A stretch of 64,000 nt of DNA from Sphingomonas sp. 3P27F8 (GCF_005502745.1 NZ_SCNL01000012.1:79840-143839), one strand, 5' to 3'; counted from the first letter of the stretch, positions 25,636 through 35,518 are shown. Program-made: numbers and translations. Notes: generated by a model not told the origin, from the sequence alone.

Positions 25636-27488
25636 AGGTCCGGCAGTTCCTGACTGGCGCGGCCCCAGCCCGCCAGCGCTTTCGATGCGGCGCGCTTGAT
25701 CAGCTCGGGCGCATCGCCGACGTGCCAGTGCGCCGGGGTGTCGATCGTCTCCATTTCCTTCCAACTAATCGGCGCGGCAACCGGTGCGCCTTCGCGCGAC
25801 CGCACGCTGTAGGGCATGACCGCGGTCGCGCCGCGCTGGTTGCGCAAATAATCGACGAAGATGCGGCCCTTACGCTGCACCTTGGGCAAGGCCGCCGTAA
25901 AATTGTCAGGATCGCTCTGGGCGACCGCCATCGCCAGGCGGTGCGCGAAATCCTTGACCTCGGGCCATTCGGCCCGCGGCGTCAGCGGCGCGATGACATG
26001 GACGCCTTTCCCGCCCGTCACCATCGGGAAGGTTTCGAGTCCGATCGACTTGAGAATGTCGCGGAACTTGAACGCCGCACTGCGCACCGCCTCGAAATCG
26101 AGTCCGACATCGGGATCGAGGTCGAACACCAGCCGATCGGCCTTCTCGACGTCCTCGATCCGGGCGCCCCAGCCGTGAAACTCGATGGTCCCCATCTGAA
26201 CGCACGTCATCAGACCGTCAGGCGTGTCTATATAGAGATACGGCTCTTCGTGGCCGTCCTTTTCGGCGATGGCGACGTGCCGGACCGCATCCCCGAAGCT
26301 TCCGGCATCGTGCTTTTGAAAGAAACATTTCTTGGCGCGTCCTTGCGGGCAGCGCACCAGGCTGATCGGGCGCGAGCCGATCCATGGCAGCATGATCGGC
26401 GCGACTGCTTCGTAATGGTCGGCCACGGCGCCCTTGGTCACGTTGCTTTCGGGATAGAGCACGCGATCGCAATTGCTGATCTTCACCGCGCTCTTCGATG
26501 CGGACACCTCGGCCGCCGAACCTTCGATTTCGAGCACCACCGCTTCCGGCTTCTTGTCTTCGCGCAAGCCGAGATAGCTCGGATGCCGCAGGGTCCCCTC
26601 GTTGGTCATCTCGGTAAAGGCGATTTCAGCGACCAGGCGCGGCGTCAGCCAGTGCGCGCCGCGCACCTCGGCTCGCGGCGCTTTTACCGTCGGCACGTCT
26701 TGTTCGAGCGGTCGCATCTTCTCCATCAAGGCGAAGCTCTCGTCGGTATCGAACCCGGTGCCGACCTTGCCGGCATAGCGCAGCGCCCCGTCCTCGTTGA
26801 CGCCGAGGATCAGCGAGCGGAACAGCCGCGACTTGTCCGACGGCGTCCAGCCAATGATGACGAACTCCTGGCGCTTGATGCATTTGGTCTTCACCCATGC
26901 GCCGTTGCGCGACCCGACGTAGCGCGCGTCAGCAAGCTTCGAGATGACCCCTTCCAGTCCGGCCGCGCAGAATTGGTTGAGCAATTTCTCGCCGCTGCCG
27001 GCGATGTGCTCCGAATAGCGCAACCGTCCTGCCGCCTTTCCGAGAATCGTTTCGAGCCGGGCCTTGCGTTCGACGAGCGGAAGTTGCGTCAGGTTCTCGC
27101 CATCGAGCTCGAGCAGATCGAAGGCATAATAGACGATCGTTGCCGGTGCGCCCTTGAGCGCGCCTTGCAACGCCTGAAAGTTCGACCGGCCGTCTGCATC
27201 GAGCACGACCGCCTCGCCATCGATCAGCGCGCTTCCGACCGGTAGGCGAACAGCATCTTCGATGAGCCCTGCGAAGCGATCGCTCCAGTCGAGTCCGGAG
27301 CGCGTATAGGCGCGCGCTTCGCCGCCGCCGACCGCCAGCATCGTGCGATAGCCATCATATTTCATTTCGTGGAGCCAGCGGCTGCCCGTCGGCACCGTGT
27401 CGACCAGCGACGCCAGCTGAACCGGCTGGAACGGCGGCAAACCGGTCTTCCCGCCGCCGCCCGCATCGCGGCTTCTTAGGCGTGCCAT
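25632..27488 (-). CDS. ligD: DNA ligase D, ligase and polymerase domains only
   Basis: 618 residues. LigD seals double-strand breaks with Ku. The ligase domain comes first, with nucleophile Lys in EMKYDGYR (residue about 42), IDGEAVVLD and WVKTKCIKRQEFVI. The polymerase/primase domain follows from about 365 (VKISNCDRVLYPESNVTKG, LVFDLDPDVGLDFE with catalytic aspartates, VTGGKGVHVIAPL). The N-terminal 3'-phosphoesterase domain of full-length LigD (about 830 residues) is absent; the protein starts just before the ligase fold. No Ku gene is in the window. Confidence 0.93.
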   Translation of the reverse strand: MARLRSRDAGGGGKTGLPPFQPVQLASLVDTVPTGSRWLHEMKYDGYRTMLAVGGGEARAYTRSGLDWSDRFAGLIEDAVRLPVGSALIDGEAVVLDADGRSNFQALQGALKGAPATIVYYAFDLLELDGENLTQLPLVERKARLETILGKAAGRLRYSEHIAGSGEKLLNQFCAAGLEGVISKLADARYVGSRNGAWVKTKCIKRQEFVIIGWTPSDKSRLFRSLILGVNEDGALRYAGKVGTGFDTDESFALMEKMRPLEQDVPTVKAPRAEVRGAHWLTPRLVAEIAFTEMTNEGTLRHPSYLGLREDKKPEAVVLEIEGSAAEVSASKSAVKISNCDRVLYPESNVTKGAVADHYEAVAPIMLPWIGSRPISLVRCPQGRAKKCFFQKHDAGSFGDAVRHVAIAEKDGHEEPYLYIDTPDGLMTCVQMGTIEFHGWGARIEDVEKADRLVFDLDPDVGLDFEAVRSAAFKFRDILKSIGLETFPMVTGGKGVHVIAPLTPRAEWPEVKDFAHRLAMAVAQSDPDNFTAALPKVQRKGRIFVDYLRNQRGATAVMPYSVRSREGAPVAAPISWKEMETIDTPAHWHVGDAPELIKRAASKALAGWGRASQELPDL

Positions 27489-27649
27489 ATCGGTCGATCC
27501 CGCGTCATACCTGTCAAATACGTGGTGCGCTGACTCGTTCCGGCGCTCTCGAGACTCGCATCGGCGTGCACGCCCGATTTGGTCGCTCGCCTGCGGCAAC
27601 CGTCGGACACCTCCTGCGTTGTCACCATGTCAACAATTCGGAGGTCGAC

Positions 27650-27826
27650 ATGGCAGACGACAAGACATTGCGCGGACCGCGGGACCGCTCGCGGATCGCA
27701 CTCGGTGAGGAATATGAAGTCGACTATTGGACCCAGCGGTTCGGAGTTTCCCGGGAGCGGCTGGAACAGGCGGTGGGAGCGGTAGGCAATGGTGCGGATG
27801 CGGTGGAGAAGCACTTACGCGGCTGA
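27650..27826 (+). CDS. DUF3606 domain protein
   Basis: 58 residues, nearly all DUF3606: DRSRIALGEEYEVDYWTQRF, then GVSRERLEQAVGAVG. These are small helical proteins of unknown function, frequent in proteobacteria, often near stress genes. GGAGG lies 5 bases before the ATG. It is divergent from ligD. Confidence 0.85.
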   Translation: MADDKTLRGPRDRSRIALGEEYEVDYWTQRFGVSRERLEQAVGAVGNGADAVEKHLRG

Positions 27827-28343
27827 GCTCGAAGCGGGCGGCTAGAGCGCTGGCCCGCATCGCCCGCATTCGATCATCTAGCTAGCAACTTGCTCGCGCA
27901 TCGGCTTAACAAGAGTTTGCCGAGACCGTATTCTAGCGACGATCTCCACGGTATGAGCGTAAAGTCATCCGCTCTTTCGATCAGAACTTAGCATTCATCA
28001 GCGAGATCGATTTGACGACGCTATTGCCTTGCTAGGTTATTATTACTCGTTAGCGCATCATGGTAATATGCGATTCCTTCGATGATCGTCCGGGATAAGA
28101 CATTGGCCGTCACCAGGCGACTTAACTTTAGTACTTGAGCCTTAGATGTGCACCTCGCCAGGCCTGACGACGTGAGGGTCGGTACCCCGATCGCGATCGA
28201 TCCGTCTCCGTGATTTCAGCGATCATTCTATCTGCGTGGAGTTCGCTACTGCCGCAGTCATCTGCACAATGGCGCCTTCCAACTTGTTCGACGGCACGCT
28301 CAGCTTCACCGACGAGTTCAAGCAGTGACGCTTCGGCAGAAGA
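27827..28343. other. Intergenic stretch, no gene supported
   Basis: About 520 bases, visibly richer in A and T than the surroundings around 27890-28130. The only frame of note is 30 codons long, ending at 28328, with no ribosome site. It might hold promoters or a remnant, but I see no clear element. Confidence 0.4.
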
Positions 28344-29126
28344 CTATTCGTCGCCGCGCGCGCGCGGCGCGATCACGACCTGCTGAACCACCGCGCGTCG
28401 CGGCTGCGTCAATACATAATGCACGCCGACCGCAATGTCCTCGGCGCGCAACATCGTCTCCTTGCGATTCTCCTCGGCCTGTTCCGCCGCGGTGAAATCG
28501 GGATACTGGAAATCGGCACCGGTCTTGGCCGGCTCAATGTTGCAGACCTTGATTCCCTTCGGCGCCAGCTCCTTGCGCACCGCCTCGGCAAATCCGGCGA
28601 CGCCGGCCTTCATCCCGGCATAAACGCTGCCCTCCGCCCCGAGCAAATGCGAAGCCACCGAGCCGATGAAGATGATGTCGCCGTGATCCTGCATTACTTC
28701 GACCGCGGCATAGGCCGTCGTCAGATAGGCGGTGAAATCGGTGGCGATCGCATAGCGCAGCTCATCGGCGCTCATCGTCGTCAATCCCTTGGCAGGGATG
28801 GCGGCATTGATGATCGCGATATCGAACTCGCCGAGATACTCCCTAGCACCCGCGACAAACCGATCGACGCCGTCCGGGTCGGCAAGATCGACCGCCATGC
28901 CACCGCCCTTGCCGACCTCGCGGATGCGCTCCAGCCCGTCCTCGAGATGCTGCTGGTCGCGGCCGCAGACGAACACGTCCACGCCGTCGGACGCGAGCAG
29001 GACGGCGATCGCCCGGCCGATCCCGGTCGTGCCGCCGCTGATGATGGCCTTGCGGCCCGAAAGTGAGGGCATGTCGGTATGCGCATCGCTCACGTCGCGT
29101 GCGGGAGGCTCGGCTAAATCGCTCAT
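28344..29126 (-). CDS. SDR family oxidoreductase
   Basis: 260 residues of the classical short-chain dehydrogenase fold: ISGGTTGIGRAIA (cofactor binding, near residue 30), NAAIP, IGSVASHLLG with the catalytic Ser, and YAGMK with catalytic Tyr and Lys. The substrate is unknown. It is last in an apparent four-gene operon (SRPBCC, alcohol dehydrogenase, broken SDR, this SDR). AGGA lies 8 bases before the ATG. Confidence 0.88.
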   Translation of the reverse strand: MSDLAEPPARDVSDAHTDMPSLSGRKAIISGGTTGIGRAIAVLLASDGVDVFVCGRDQQHLEDGLERIREVGKGGGMAVDLADPDGVDRFVAGAREYLGEFDIAIINAAIPAKGLTTMSADELRYAIATDFTAYLTTAYAAVEVMQDHGDIIFIGSVASHLLGAEGSVYAGMKAGVAGFAEAVRKELAPKGIKVCNIEPAKTGADFQYPDFTAAEQAEENRKETMLRAEDIAVGVHYVLTQPRRAVVQQVVIAPRARGDE

Positions 29127-29192
29127 GCTGGATTCCTGTCAAAAAAGACTGGGGCTTGTGATGCTACTGCGAGAGATCAGCGCCGTCGGGGT

Positions 29193-29987
29193 TTACGACT
29201 TATCGGTTTTGCCCGAGCCGGGTTCCGCCATGCCGCGGTGCATCTCGGCGAGCACGGCTTGCGGCACGACCCCGGCCGCGGCAACCTGCAGCTTGTTTTT
29301 CAGCCCCGAGGTGATGTGACCCTTGCCCGCCATCATCGCATCCCAGCCGTCCTTCGCGACCTTCGCCGGATCGGCTTTCTTGTCGTCCTGGCCGACCGAC
29401 GTATCGTCCATGCCCGCCCGGTTGAAGAATTCGGTGTCGGTCGCGCCGGGCATCAGCGTGGTCAGCGTCACGTCTTTCGATTCCTTGATCTCGTTGCGCA
29501 GCGCCTCGGTGAAATTGTCGACGAACGCCTTGGTGGCGTTGTAGACCGCGTTGAACGCGCCCGGAATTTAGCCGGCGATCGAACCGGTCACGAGGATCTT
29601 GCCGTCGTCGCGCGCGACCATGTCGCCGAGCACGCGCTGCAGCAAATAGACGGTGCCGGTGATATTGGTGTCCACCGAATGGCGCCAACTCGCCACGTCC
29701 TGATTGAGGAACGCGCCGCCGGTGCCGATCCCGGCATTGGCGCACAATACGTCGATCCGGCGTCCATTCACGGCGGCTAACAAGGTGTCGACGCCGTCAA
29801 TCGTCGAGAGATCGGCTTCGACGGATTGCACGTCAGTGCCGAACTGCTCGAAATCGCGCGCTGCCGCGTCGATCAGCGGCTCGTCGGCGACGACGATCAG
29901 ATCATAGCCGTCCCGGGCGGCGATGGTCGCCAGTTCGAACCCGATTCCGGTCGAGGCACCGGTTACAATCGCTAATTTGTCGGCCAT
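29193..29987 (-). pseudogene. SDR oxidoreductase interrupted by an in-frame stop
   Basis: The ATG at 29987, with GGAG upstream, opens an SDR (VTGASTGIGFELA, then CANAGIG). A TAA at 29568-29570 follows SIAG. Reading resumes in the same frame with IPGAFNAVYNATKAFVDNF, so the catalytic YxxxK lies after the stop. The rest of the family sequence continues to 29193. The expected residue at the stop is probably aromatic (family pattern SIAGFIPG or SIAGYIPG), so one substitution suffices. The truncated 139-residue product would lack the active site. Confidence 0.85.
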
Positions 29988-29998
29988 TGTCTGTCTCC

Positions 29999-31186
29999 TC
30001 ACGCGGCCACGGTCATGCCGGGTTTCAGAACGACCTTGGTCACTTCGTTCTGGTTGTCGTGGAACATCTTGTAGCCATCGGGGGCCTGCTCGAGCGGCAA
30101 GCGGTGGCTGATCAGGAAGGTGGTATCGATCTTCCCGTCGAGGATCACCTGGAGCAGCCCCGGCAGGTAATGCTGAACGTGCGTCTGGCCGGTCTTGAGC
30201 GTCAGCCCTTTCTCCATGAACGCGCCGAGCGGGAACTTGTCGACGAACCCGCCATAAACGGCGGGCATCGAAACCCGCCCGCCCTTGCGACATGCGATGA
30301 TCGCCTGGCGGATCGAATGCGTGCGATCGGTGCCGAGGAAGGTCGATGCCTTGATCTGATCGATGACATTGTCGACGAAGAAGCCGTGCGCCTCCAGCCC
30401 GACCGCGTCGATCACCGCATCGGGACCGATTCCGCCGGTCATCAGCATGAGGGCGTCGTATGTCGCGCTTTCCTCGAAATTGATGGTCTCCGCGCCGAAC
30501 TTCTTGGCGAGCTCGAGCCGGTGCGGAAAATGATCGATCGCGATGACGCGCTCGGCGCCCATCAGGAATGCCGATTGCACCGCGAACAGCCCGACCGGGC
30601 CGCAGCCCCACACCGCCACCGTGTCGCCGGGCTCGATCTGCGCATTCTCCGCCGCCATCCAGCCGGTCGGCAGGATGTCCGACAGGAACAGTACCTTGTC
30701 GTCCTCGATCCCATCAGGAATGACGATCGGACCAACGTCGCTGAACGGCACGCGGACATATTCGGCCTGACCACCGGCATAGCCGCCGGTCATGTGGCTA
30801 TACCCGAACAGGCCCGACATCGGTTGGCCGTAGAGTTCCTGCGCGATGTCCTGGTTGTCCGCGGGCAAGCCATTGTCGCACGCCGAATATTGATGCTTGC
30901 CGCAATGGTAGCAGGATCCACACGCGATCGTGAAAGGCACGACGACGCGTTGGCCTTTCTTGAGCGTCGATTTCGCCCCGACTTCGACCACCTCGCCCAT
31001 GAATTCGTGGCCGAGAATATCGCCCGACTGCATCGTCGGGATGTACCCGTCATAAAGATGCAGGTCCGACCCGCAGATCGCGGTCGAGGTGACCTTGATG
31101 ATCGCGTCGCGCGGATTGACGATGCCGGGATCGTCGACCGTATCGACGCGGACGTCGTGCTTGCCGTGCCAAGCCAGTGCTCTCAC
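29999..31186 (-). CDS. Zinc-dependent alcohol dehydrogenase
   Basis: 395 residues, medium-chain dehydrogenase/reductase family near glutathione-independent formaldehyde dehydrogenases. Catalytic zinc ligands are Cys38 (ICGSDLH) and His60-Glu61 (GHEFMG). Structural zinc cysteines are in [15 protein letters not shown]. The NAD-binding motif is [11 protein letters not shown] near residue 194. The GTG start overlaps the SRPBCC gene stop (GTGA). The substrate is not determined. Confidence 0.9.
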   Translation of the reverse strand: MRALAWHGKHDVRVDTVDDPGIVNPRDAIIKVTSTAICGSDLHLYDGYIPTMQSGDILGHEFMGEVVEVGAKSTLKKGQRVVVPFTIACGSCYHCGKHQYSACDNGLPADNQDIAQELYGQPMSGLFGYSHMTGGYAGGQAEYVRVPFSDVGPIVIPDGIEDDKVLFLSDILPTGWMAAENAQIEPGDTVAVWGCGPVGLFAVQSAFLMGAERVIAIDHFPHRLELAKKFGAETINFEESATYDALMLMTGGIGPDAVIDAVGLEAHGFFVDNVIDQIKASTFLGTDRTHSIRQAIIACRKGGRVSMPAVYGGFVDKFPLGAFMEKGLTLKTGQTHVQHYLPGLLQVILDGKIDTTFLISHRLPLEQAPDGYKMFHDNQNEVTKVVLKPGMTVAA

Positions 31187-31722
31187 AACCCCATCTCCTC
31201 GAATTGCTTGGCATTCATCGCGGGGGTCGCGATCTCACCGGTTTCCATCAATTGCTTGAAGCGTCGTAGGTCGCGGCGTGCCTGGATCGCGGGTTCGCGC
31301 TGGAACATCTTCGCGATCAGCTTGCCGATTGCGCCCGCTGGCGGGTCGTAGGCGATCGTCGCGGTCACGACGGTGCCCCGCGCGCCAGCCTCGGCGAAGG
31401 TCACGCGGCCGGAATTAGGGACGTCGGCCCCGTCCTCCGATTGCCAAGTAATCACTTTTCCCGGCACTTCATTGGTCACGCGCGCGTCCCATTCGACGGT
31501 CTTGCCGCCGGGCGCCTTGACGACCCAGTGCGTCCGGTCGCCGCCGAGCGCGTCGATGCGCACGACATTCTCCATGAAGTTCGGCAGGTTGGTGAAGGCG
31601 CGGTAGAAGGCAAACAGCTCGTCGGCCGAGCGATTGATGGTCACGGCCGCCGCGGTCAGCTCGCGGTCGGGCTTGGTGTCCTTGCGCGTCACCGCGGGGG
31701 CGTCGTCGAGGTCGGTCGCCAT
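31183..31722 (-). CDS. SRPBCC family protein (cyclase/dehydrase-like)
   Basis: 179 residues. The START/Bet v1-like fold binds hydrophobic ligands in a cavity. Recognisable are [17 protein letters not shown] and [12 protein letters not shown], then [20 protein letters not shown] and VTFAEAG. It resembles the COG5637-type proteins annotated as polyketide cyclase/dehydrase. The ATG at 31722 is chosen; upstream extension reads non-conserved sequence. It is the first gene of the ADH/SDR operon. Confidence 0.85.
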   Translation of the reverse strand: MATDLDDAPAVTRKDTKPDRELTAAAVTINRSADELFAFYRAFTNLPNFMENVVRIDALGGDRTHWVVKAPGGKTVEWDARVTNEVPGKVITWQSEDGADVPNSGRVTFAEAGARGTVVTATIAYDPPAGAIGKLIAKMFQREPAIQARRDLRRFKQLMETGEIATPAMNAKQFEEMGL

Positions 31723-31977
31723 TCCTGTCTCTCTTTCTGGTTGTACGACGCGAACGCCTTTCGCGCCCAGACCGATCCGCCATGCCCCCGCATGCTGATA
31801 GAGGTTAATGCGATTTATTTCCGGCGGTTGGCTCCTGCTCGCGCCCGCAAGAAGGAATCGCAGGACGCGCCACGGATGACAGGTCTGCTGCCCGACGGAG
31901 CAGCCGGAACCAATGCCGGACGCAGGACTTGTTCCGTGATCCACCATCCATGTCGGATGGCTCAACGGGAGGATGAC

Positions 31978-32460
31978 ATGAAGACAATCCTGGGAGTTGC
32001 GCTGCTTTTTGCGACACCGGCCGCGCTGATGGCGCAAATGGCCGCACCGCCGACGAAGGAATTCGTTAAGAAGGCCGGCGCGAGCGACTTGTTCGAACGG
32101 CAGGAAGGCCGTCTGATGATAACGTCAAGCAATCCGGCGGTGAAGAAGTTCGCCGCGGAGATGGTGCGCGACCACACCAAGAGTACGGCAGACATCAAGG
32201 CCGCGGCGCGGGCCGCGCGCGTTGCGGTGGCGCCGCCGAAACTCGACGCCGACCAGGCGCGCAACCTCGCCGCATTGCGGGCGGCAAGCGGCCCCGCGCG
32301 CGACCAACTCTATATCGACCAGCAAAAGGCGGCACACCGCGATGCTCTGGCGCTGATGGAAGCTTATGGCCGGGACGGCGCGGCGAAGCCGTTGCGCATG
32401 GCGGCCTCCAAGATCGCGCCCGTCGTCAAGATGCACATCGACATGCTATCGAAAATGTAA
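31978..32460 (+). CDS. DUF4142 domain protein, secreted
   Basis: 160 residues with a signal peptide (MKTILGVALLFATPAALMAQ) and then a DUF4142 helical bundle (FVKKAGASDLFERQEGRL, FAAEMVRDHTKSTADIKAAA, YIDQQKAAHRDALALMEAYG). The role of this periplasmic ferritin-like fold is unknown. GGGAGGAT gives a strong ribosome site. It is a second copy of the family found at 5182, differing in that it is soluble rather than a lipoprotein. Confidence 0.88.
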   Translation: MKTILGVALLFATPAALMAQMAAPPTKEFVKKAGASDLFERQEGRLMITSSNPAVKKFAAEMVRDHTKSTADIKAAARAARVAVAPPKLDADQARNLAALRAASGPARDQLYIDQQKAAHRDALALMEAYGRDGAAKPLRMAASKIAPVVKMHIDMLSKM

Positions 32461-32468
32461 GGTCGGCA

Positions 32469-32489
32469 GGGCGGCGGTCTCCGCCGCCC
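32469..32489. terminator. GC-rich hairpin between convergent genes
   Basis: A perfect 9-bp stem, GGGCGGCGG/CCGCCGCCC with a 3-base loop, sits between the convergent ends of the DUF4142 and dehydratase genes. It has no strong T-run on either side but is well placed as a bidirectional terminator. Confidence 0.5.
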
Positions 32490-32491
32490 GG

Positions 32492-33343
32492 TCACCCTTG
32501 CAGCGCAGGAATTTCCGCGAGCAGTTCACGAGCGAGGAAGCCGAGCGGTCCGCTCCGCCGCGACACGGCGGCACCCGCCTCGCCGTGCATCCATACACCG
32601 AGACCTGCCGCGCAGAACAGTCCGGCGCCGCGCGCGAGCAGCCCGCCGATCACACCCGCAAGTATGTCGCCCGACCCCGCCGTGCCCAGGCCCGGGGTCG
32701 GGCTGACATAACGTGCGAGACGCCCCTCGGGCGAGGCAAGGAAGGTCTCGGCCGCTTTCAACACGACCACCGCGCGGTACCGTTCAGCAGCGCGCTTGGC
32801 CCAGATCGAGGGCGACGCCGCGATATCTTCCTTCTCGGCGTCCATCATCGTTGCGAGTTCGCCATGGTGCGGCGTCAGGACAAGCGAGCCGCGCGCCGAC
32901 TTGTCGACCAGGCGCAGCGCCGTCATCGCCCCGGCGTCGAGCAGGCACGGCACGTCGAGTTCCTTGGCAAGTAGGCTTTCGACAAAGGCCGGCGTCTCTT
33001 CGCCTTCGATCATGCCGGGCCCCGCGATGATGGCGTCGCATTGCGCGCAGCCGGCCTCGAGATCCTCTACACAAGCCGCTGCGAGTTCGCCATCGTGCGA
33101 CGGTAATCCGATCACCGCCGCCTCGGGAAAGGCGATGCCGAGCGGAACGGCGATCTCCGATAAGGTCGCGAGTTGCACCCTGCCCGCGCCCGCGCGCAGC
33201 ACGGCCTCACCGGTCAACCGGACGGCGCCGGGTACCAGCGCCGAACTCCCCACGACCAGCACTTGTCCGCGCTCGTCCTTCGCACCGCCGGCGCTCGGCA
33301 GGCGATGGGCGTCAAACCACGCGCGATCGAGCATCTCGATCAT
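32492..33343 (-). CDS. nnrD: ADP/ATP-dependent NAD(P)H-hydrate dehydratase domain protein
   Basis: 283 residues. It repairs hydrated NADH/NADPH by nucleotide-driven dehydration. The ribokinase-like fold shows VLVVGSSALVPGAVRLTGEA, IIAGPGM, LTPHHGELATMM and GTAGSGDILAGVIGGLLARG (nucleotide site with the catalytic Asp). The epimerase domain that often precedes it in bacterial Nnr is absent. It starts in an ATGA overlap with the phosphatase gene, so the two are coupled downstream of the oxidase operon. Confidence 0.9.
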   Translation of the reverse strand: MIEMLDRAWFDAHRLPSAGGAKDERGQVLVVGSSALVPGAVRLTGEAVLRAGAGRVQLATLSEIAVPLGIAFPEAAVIGLPSHDGELAAACVEDLEAGCAQCDAIIAGPGMIEGEETPAFVESLLAKELDVPCLLDAGAMTALRLVDKSARGSLVLTPHHGELATMMDAEKEDIAASPSIWAKRAAERYRAVVVLKAAETFLASPEGRLARYVSPTPGLGTAGSGDILAGVIGGLLARGAGLFCAAGLGVWMHGEAGAAVSRRSGPLGFLARELLAEIPALQG

Positions 33344-34089
33344 CCCCGCGCCGCCACCGGGGGGTCGGGCGCCCGCGTCACTTCGACCGCGACTTGCTCG
33401 ACCGGGACCACATAATTGTACCGGATTAGCGCCAGATGGTCCGGCGTCTTCTCGCCGCATCGGTAATGCGTGACCGAGCAATTCGCGACGTCGCCTTCGG
33501 CATCGATCGCGAGAATCTGCTGCTCGGTCATGCCTTCCAGGATATAGCGAAGACACAGCACCACGACTTGATGACCGACGATCAGCACGTTCCGACCGGC
33601 GTGGTGAAGCACCACGGTGTCGAGCAGCGAGCGCAGCCGCAGGATGACATCGCACCAGCTCTCGCCACCCGGCGGCCGATGATAGAATTTTCCCAGCACC
33701 GATCGAATGTCGGCTTGTTCGGGGAAGTGGTTTCGTACCCCCGATAAGGTATAGCCATCGAGGATACCGAATTCCTTTTCGCGAATCCGTTCGTCGGTGC
33801 AGATCGCGACGTCGGCGATGCCCGCCGCCGCGCGCAGCAACCGAGCGGTGTCGACGGCACGCCGATAGGGCGACGCAAACACGACATCGGGCCGCTCGGT
33901 TGCTGTGGCGAACCAGGCGCCAAGCGCGCCAGCCTGCTCTTCGCCTAACGGGCTCAACGCGACGTCCACGTCCCGGCCGTGGATCGCGATCCGATCGAGC
34001 GATGCTTCGTCCGCGGCGTCGCGGGCGAGGTTTCCCGCACTCTGACCGTGCCGCACGATCCAAAGATTGTCGGGCCACCGCCGCGCCAT
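33340..34089 (-). CDS. Histidine phosphatase family protein
   Basis: 249 residues. The phospho-His motif is RHGQS near residue 13, SPYRRAVDTA carries the second Arg, and NVLIVGHQVV the second His. These are phosphoglycerate mutase-like phosphatases with diverse small-molecule substrates. The long C-terminal extension after the fold (residues about 205-249) is not conserved. It is coupled to the NAD(P)HX dehydratase, which hints at a shared role in metabolite repair, by inference only. Confidence 0.88.
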   Translation of the reverse strand: MARRWPDNLWIVRHGQSAGNLARDAADEASLDRIAIHGRDVDVALSPLGEEQAGALGAWFATATERPDVVFASPYRRAVDTARLLRAAAGIADVAICTDERIREKEFGILDGYTLSGVRNHFPEQADIRSVLGKFYHRPPGGESWCDVILRLRSLLDTVVLHHAGRNVLIVGHQVVVLCLRYILEGMTEQQILAIDAEGDVANCSVTHYRCGEKTPDHLALIRYNYVVPVEQVAVEVTRAPDPPVAARG

Positions 34090-34209
34090 CAGGCCGCCAC
34101 CGCGCGATAGTGCTGACGACGTTTCACCATGGTGTGCCGCTGCCCGTTGTTCCGATCGAACAACCGCACGCGTCGCAACCTGGTTCCAACCTCCTGGTAG
34201 GGCGCGCCG

Positions 34210-34635
34210 TCACTTGTCGGGGCTGCCGCGGCGGAGCGTATAAAGATATGCCGCGATATCGCGCGCATCTCGTTCGGTGACACCCGTGTCGGGCATGCCG
34301 GTGCCGGGCGATATCGCCTGTGGCTCGCGAATCCAGCGGACGAGATTGTCCGGCGTGTTGGGCAATTTCCCGGCAAGCAGCGAATGCTCGGCGATGCCTG
34401 TCAGCGCGGGGCCGACGCTGCCGCGCGCGGCCGGCACCCCGCTGATGTCGTGGCACGCCGTACATCCATAACGCGTCAAGGCCAGCTGGCCGCGTTCGAC
34501 GTTGCCACCCGTCATTTGCTCGGCGGCGACGCGGTCGCGTTGCTGTGCCTCGCGGTGAAGCACGACGCCCGAGGCCAGCGCCAGGATGGCTCCAGCTCCG
34601 ACCAGGCCGGCGACGAACTTGAGGCTAGCCTGCAT
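34210..34635 (-). CDS. Membrane-anchored cytochrome c
   Basis: 141 residues. An N-terminal helix (FVAGLVGAGAILALASGVVL) works as anchor or signal. One class I heme c site is present, CTACH near residue 57, with distal Met candidates in GTGMPDTG. The start at 34635 has GGGAGG 7 bases upstream and overlaps the ctaG stop by 11 bases. As part of the oxidase operon it probably donates electrons to the terminal oxidase in the periplasm. Confidence 0.88.
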   Translation of the reverse strand: MQASLKFVAGLVGAGAILALASGVVLHREAQQRDRVAAEQMTGGNVERGQLALTRYGCTACHDISGVPAARGSVGPALTGIAEHSLLAGKLPNTPDNLVRWIREPQAISPGTGMPDTGVTERDARDIAAYLYTLRRGSPDK

Positions 34636-35518
34636 CGCCGACCTCCCGGCGCGAAACACGGAGCATCGCGCCGATCATCGCCAGCGCGGCAAGTGCATGA
34701 ACCAGCCCCCCCGGGACCCACATGATAAGGCCGGCGATCTGCTGATCCTCGGCGGGGGTGAGGCCGAAAGGCGCGAGGCCAAGTGCCGCATAGGGCGCGT
34801 ACCAGGGGCTTTGCGAAAACGCCATGAGCGCGCCGAGCGCACCCGACACGATCGACGTTGCGAACAGGCACAGCGCCGCAAGCGGGTAGCCCTGCGGGCC
34901 TTGTCGCGAATTCAGGACCGCTGTCCAGAACAAGAGGGCGCTGACGAGAAAGCTGGCGTGCTGGACGGCGTGCCACGCTTCATTCTCGAGCGCCATGTCG
35001 AATAGCGAAGGCGAATGCCACGCCCATAGCACGACAGCCTGGAGGGTCGTTGCCGTGACGGGCTCGGTCAGACGGTGCCAGATCGCCTTGAACCAGCCGC
35101 GCCGGGCAAGCGCACCGACCGGCCCTCGCGCGGGGTCCGGGAAGCCCCATAAAAGGATGACGGCGGGGCGTGCGAGAACCAGGCAGGGTGCGGCCGCGAG
35201 CATGATCAGTTCATGCTCGAACATGTGCGCGGCAAAGGAGCGTTCGCCGGCTTCATGCAGGGGCGAGACGAGAGCGAGGGTGAGCAAGAGCCAGCCGAGC
35301 AGGAACAAGCCGCCGCGTCGCCCGAATTCGCCGCGCGCGGACCGGCGCCGGAGTTGCCAGTAACCCAGCGCGAACAACAGCAGCGTCGCGAGCAGCGGCA
35401 GCGCTATCAAGGGTTCGACATGCCAGGACGGCAGCGCATCGCCGCCGGGTTCGTGTGCGGCGGCAGCCGGCGCCGCCAGCACGACCGAGACGCCGATCGT
35501 CGCGACTAGCGCGCGCAT
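34625..35518 (-). CDS. ctaG: Cytochrome c oxidase assembly protein, CtaG_caa3 type
   Basis: 297 residues with about seven transmembrane helices and a signal-like start (VLAAPAAAAHEPGG). FAAHMFEHELIMLAAAPCLVLARP and LWAWHSPSLFDMAL followed by HAVQHASFLVSALLFW carry His residues typical of the caa3-type CtaG family. That family is unrelated in sequence to Cox11 and is involved in copper-oxidase maturation. It overlaps both neighbours, consistent with a tightly packed operon. Confidence 0.92.
   Translation of the reverse strand: MRALVATIGVSVVLAAPAAAAHEPGGDALPSWHVEPLIALPLLATLLLFALGYWQLRRRSARGEFGRRGGLFLLGWLLLTLALVSPLHEAGERSFAAHMFEHELIMLAAAPCLVLARPAVILLWGFPDPARGPVGALARRGWFKAIWHRLTEPVTATTLQAVVLWAWHSPSLFDMALENEAWHAVQHASFLVSALLFWTAVLNSRQGPQGYPLAALCLFATSIVSGALGALMAFSQSPWYAPYAALGLAPFGLTPAEDQQIAGLIMWVPGGLVHALAALAMIGAMLRVSRREVGDAG

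Noticed and set aside
25722..27245. 507-codon plus-strand frame
   Set aside because: It is antisense to ligD and unlike any protein that I know.
28239..28328. 30-codon frame ending in DGTLSFTDEFKQ
   Set aside because: No ribosome site and no recognised relatives; too short to support.
29988..30611. Upstream extension of the broken SDR frame
   Set aside because: It reads the alcohol dehydrogenase gene in the wrong frame; the SDR starts at the ATG at 29987 with its own ribosome site.
31911..31934. GGAAC followed by GTT upstream of the second DUF4142 gene
   Set aside because: The gap is 20 bases, outside the 16-17 base range for EcfG promoters.
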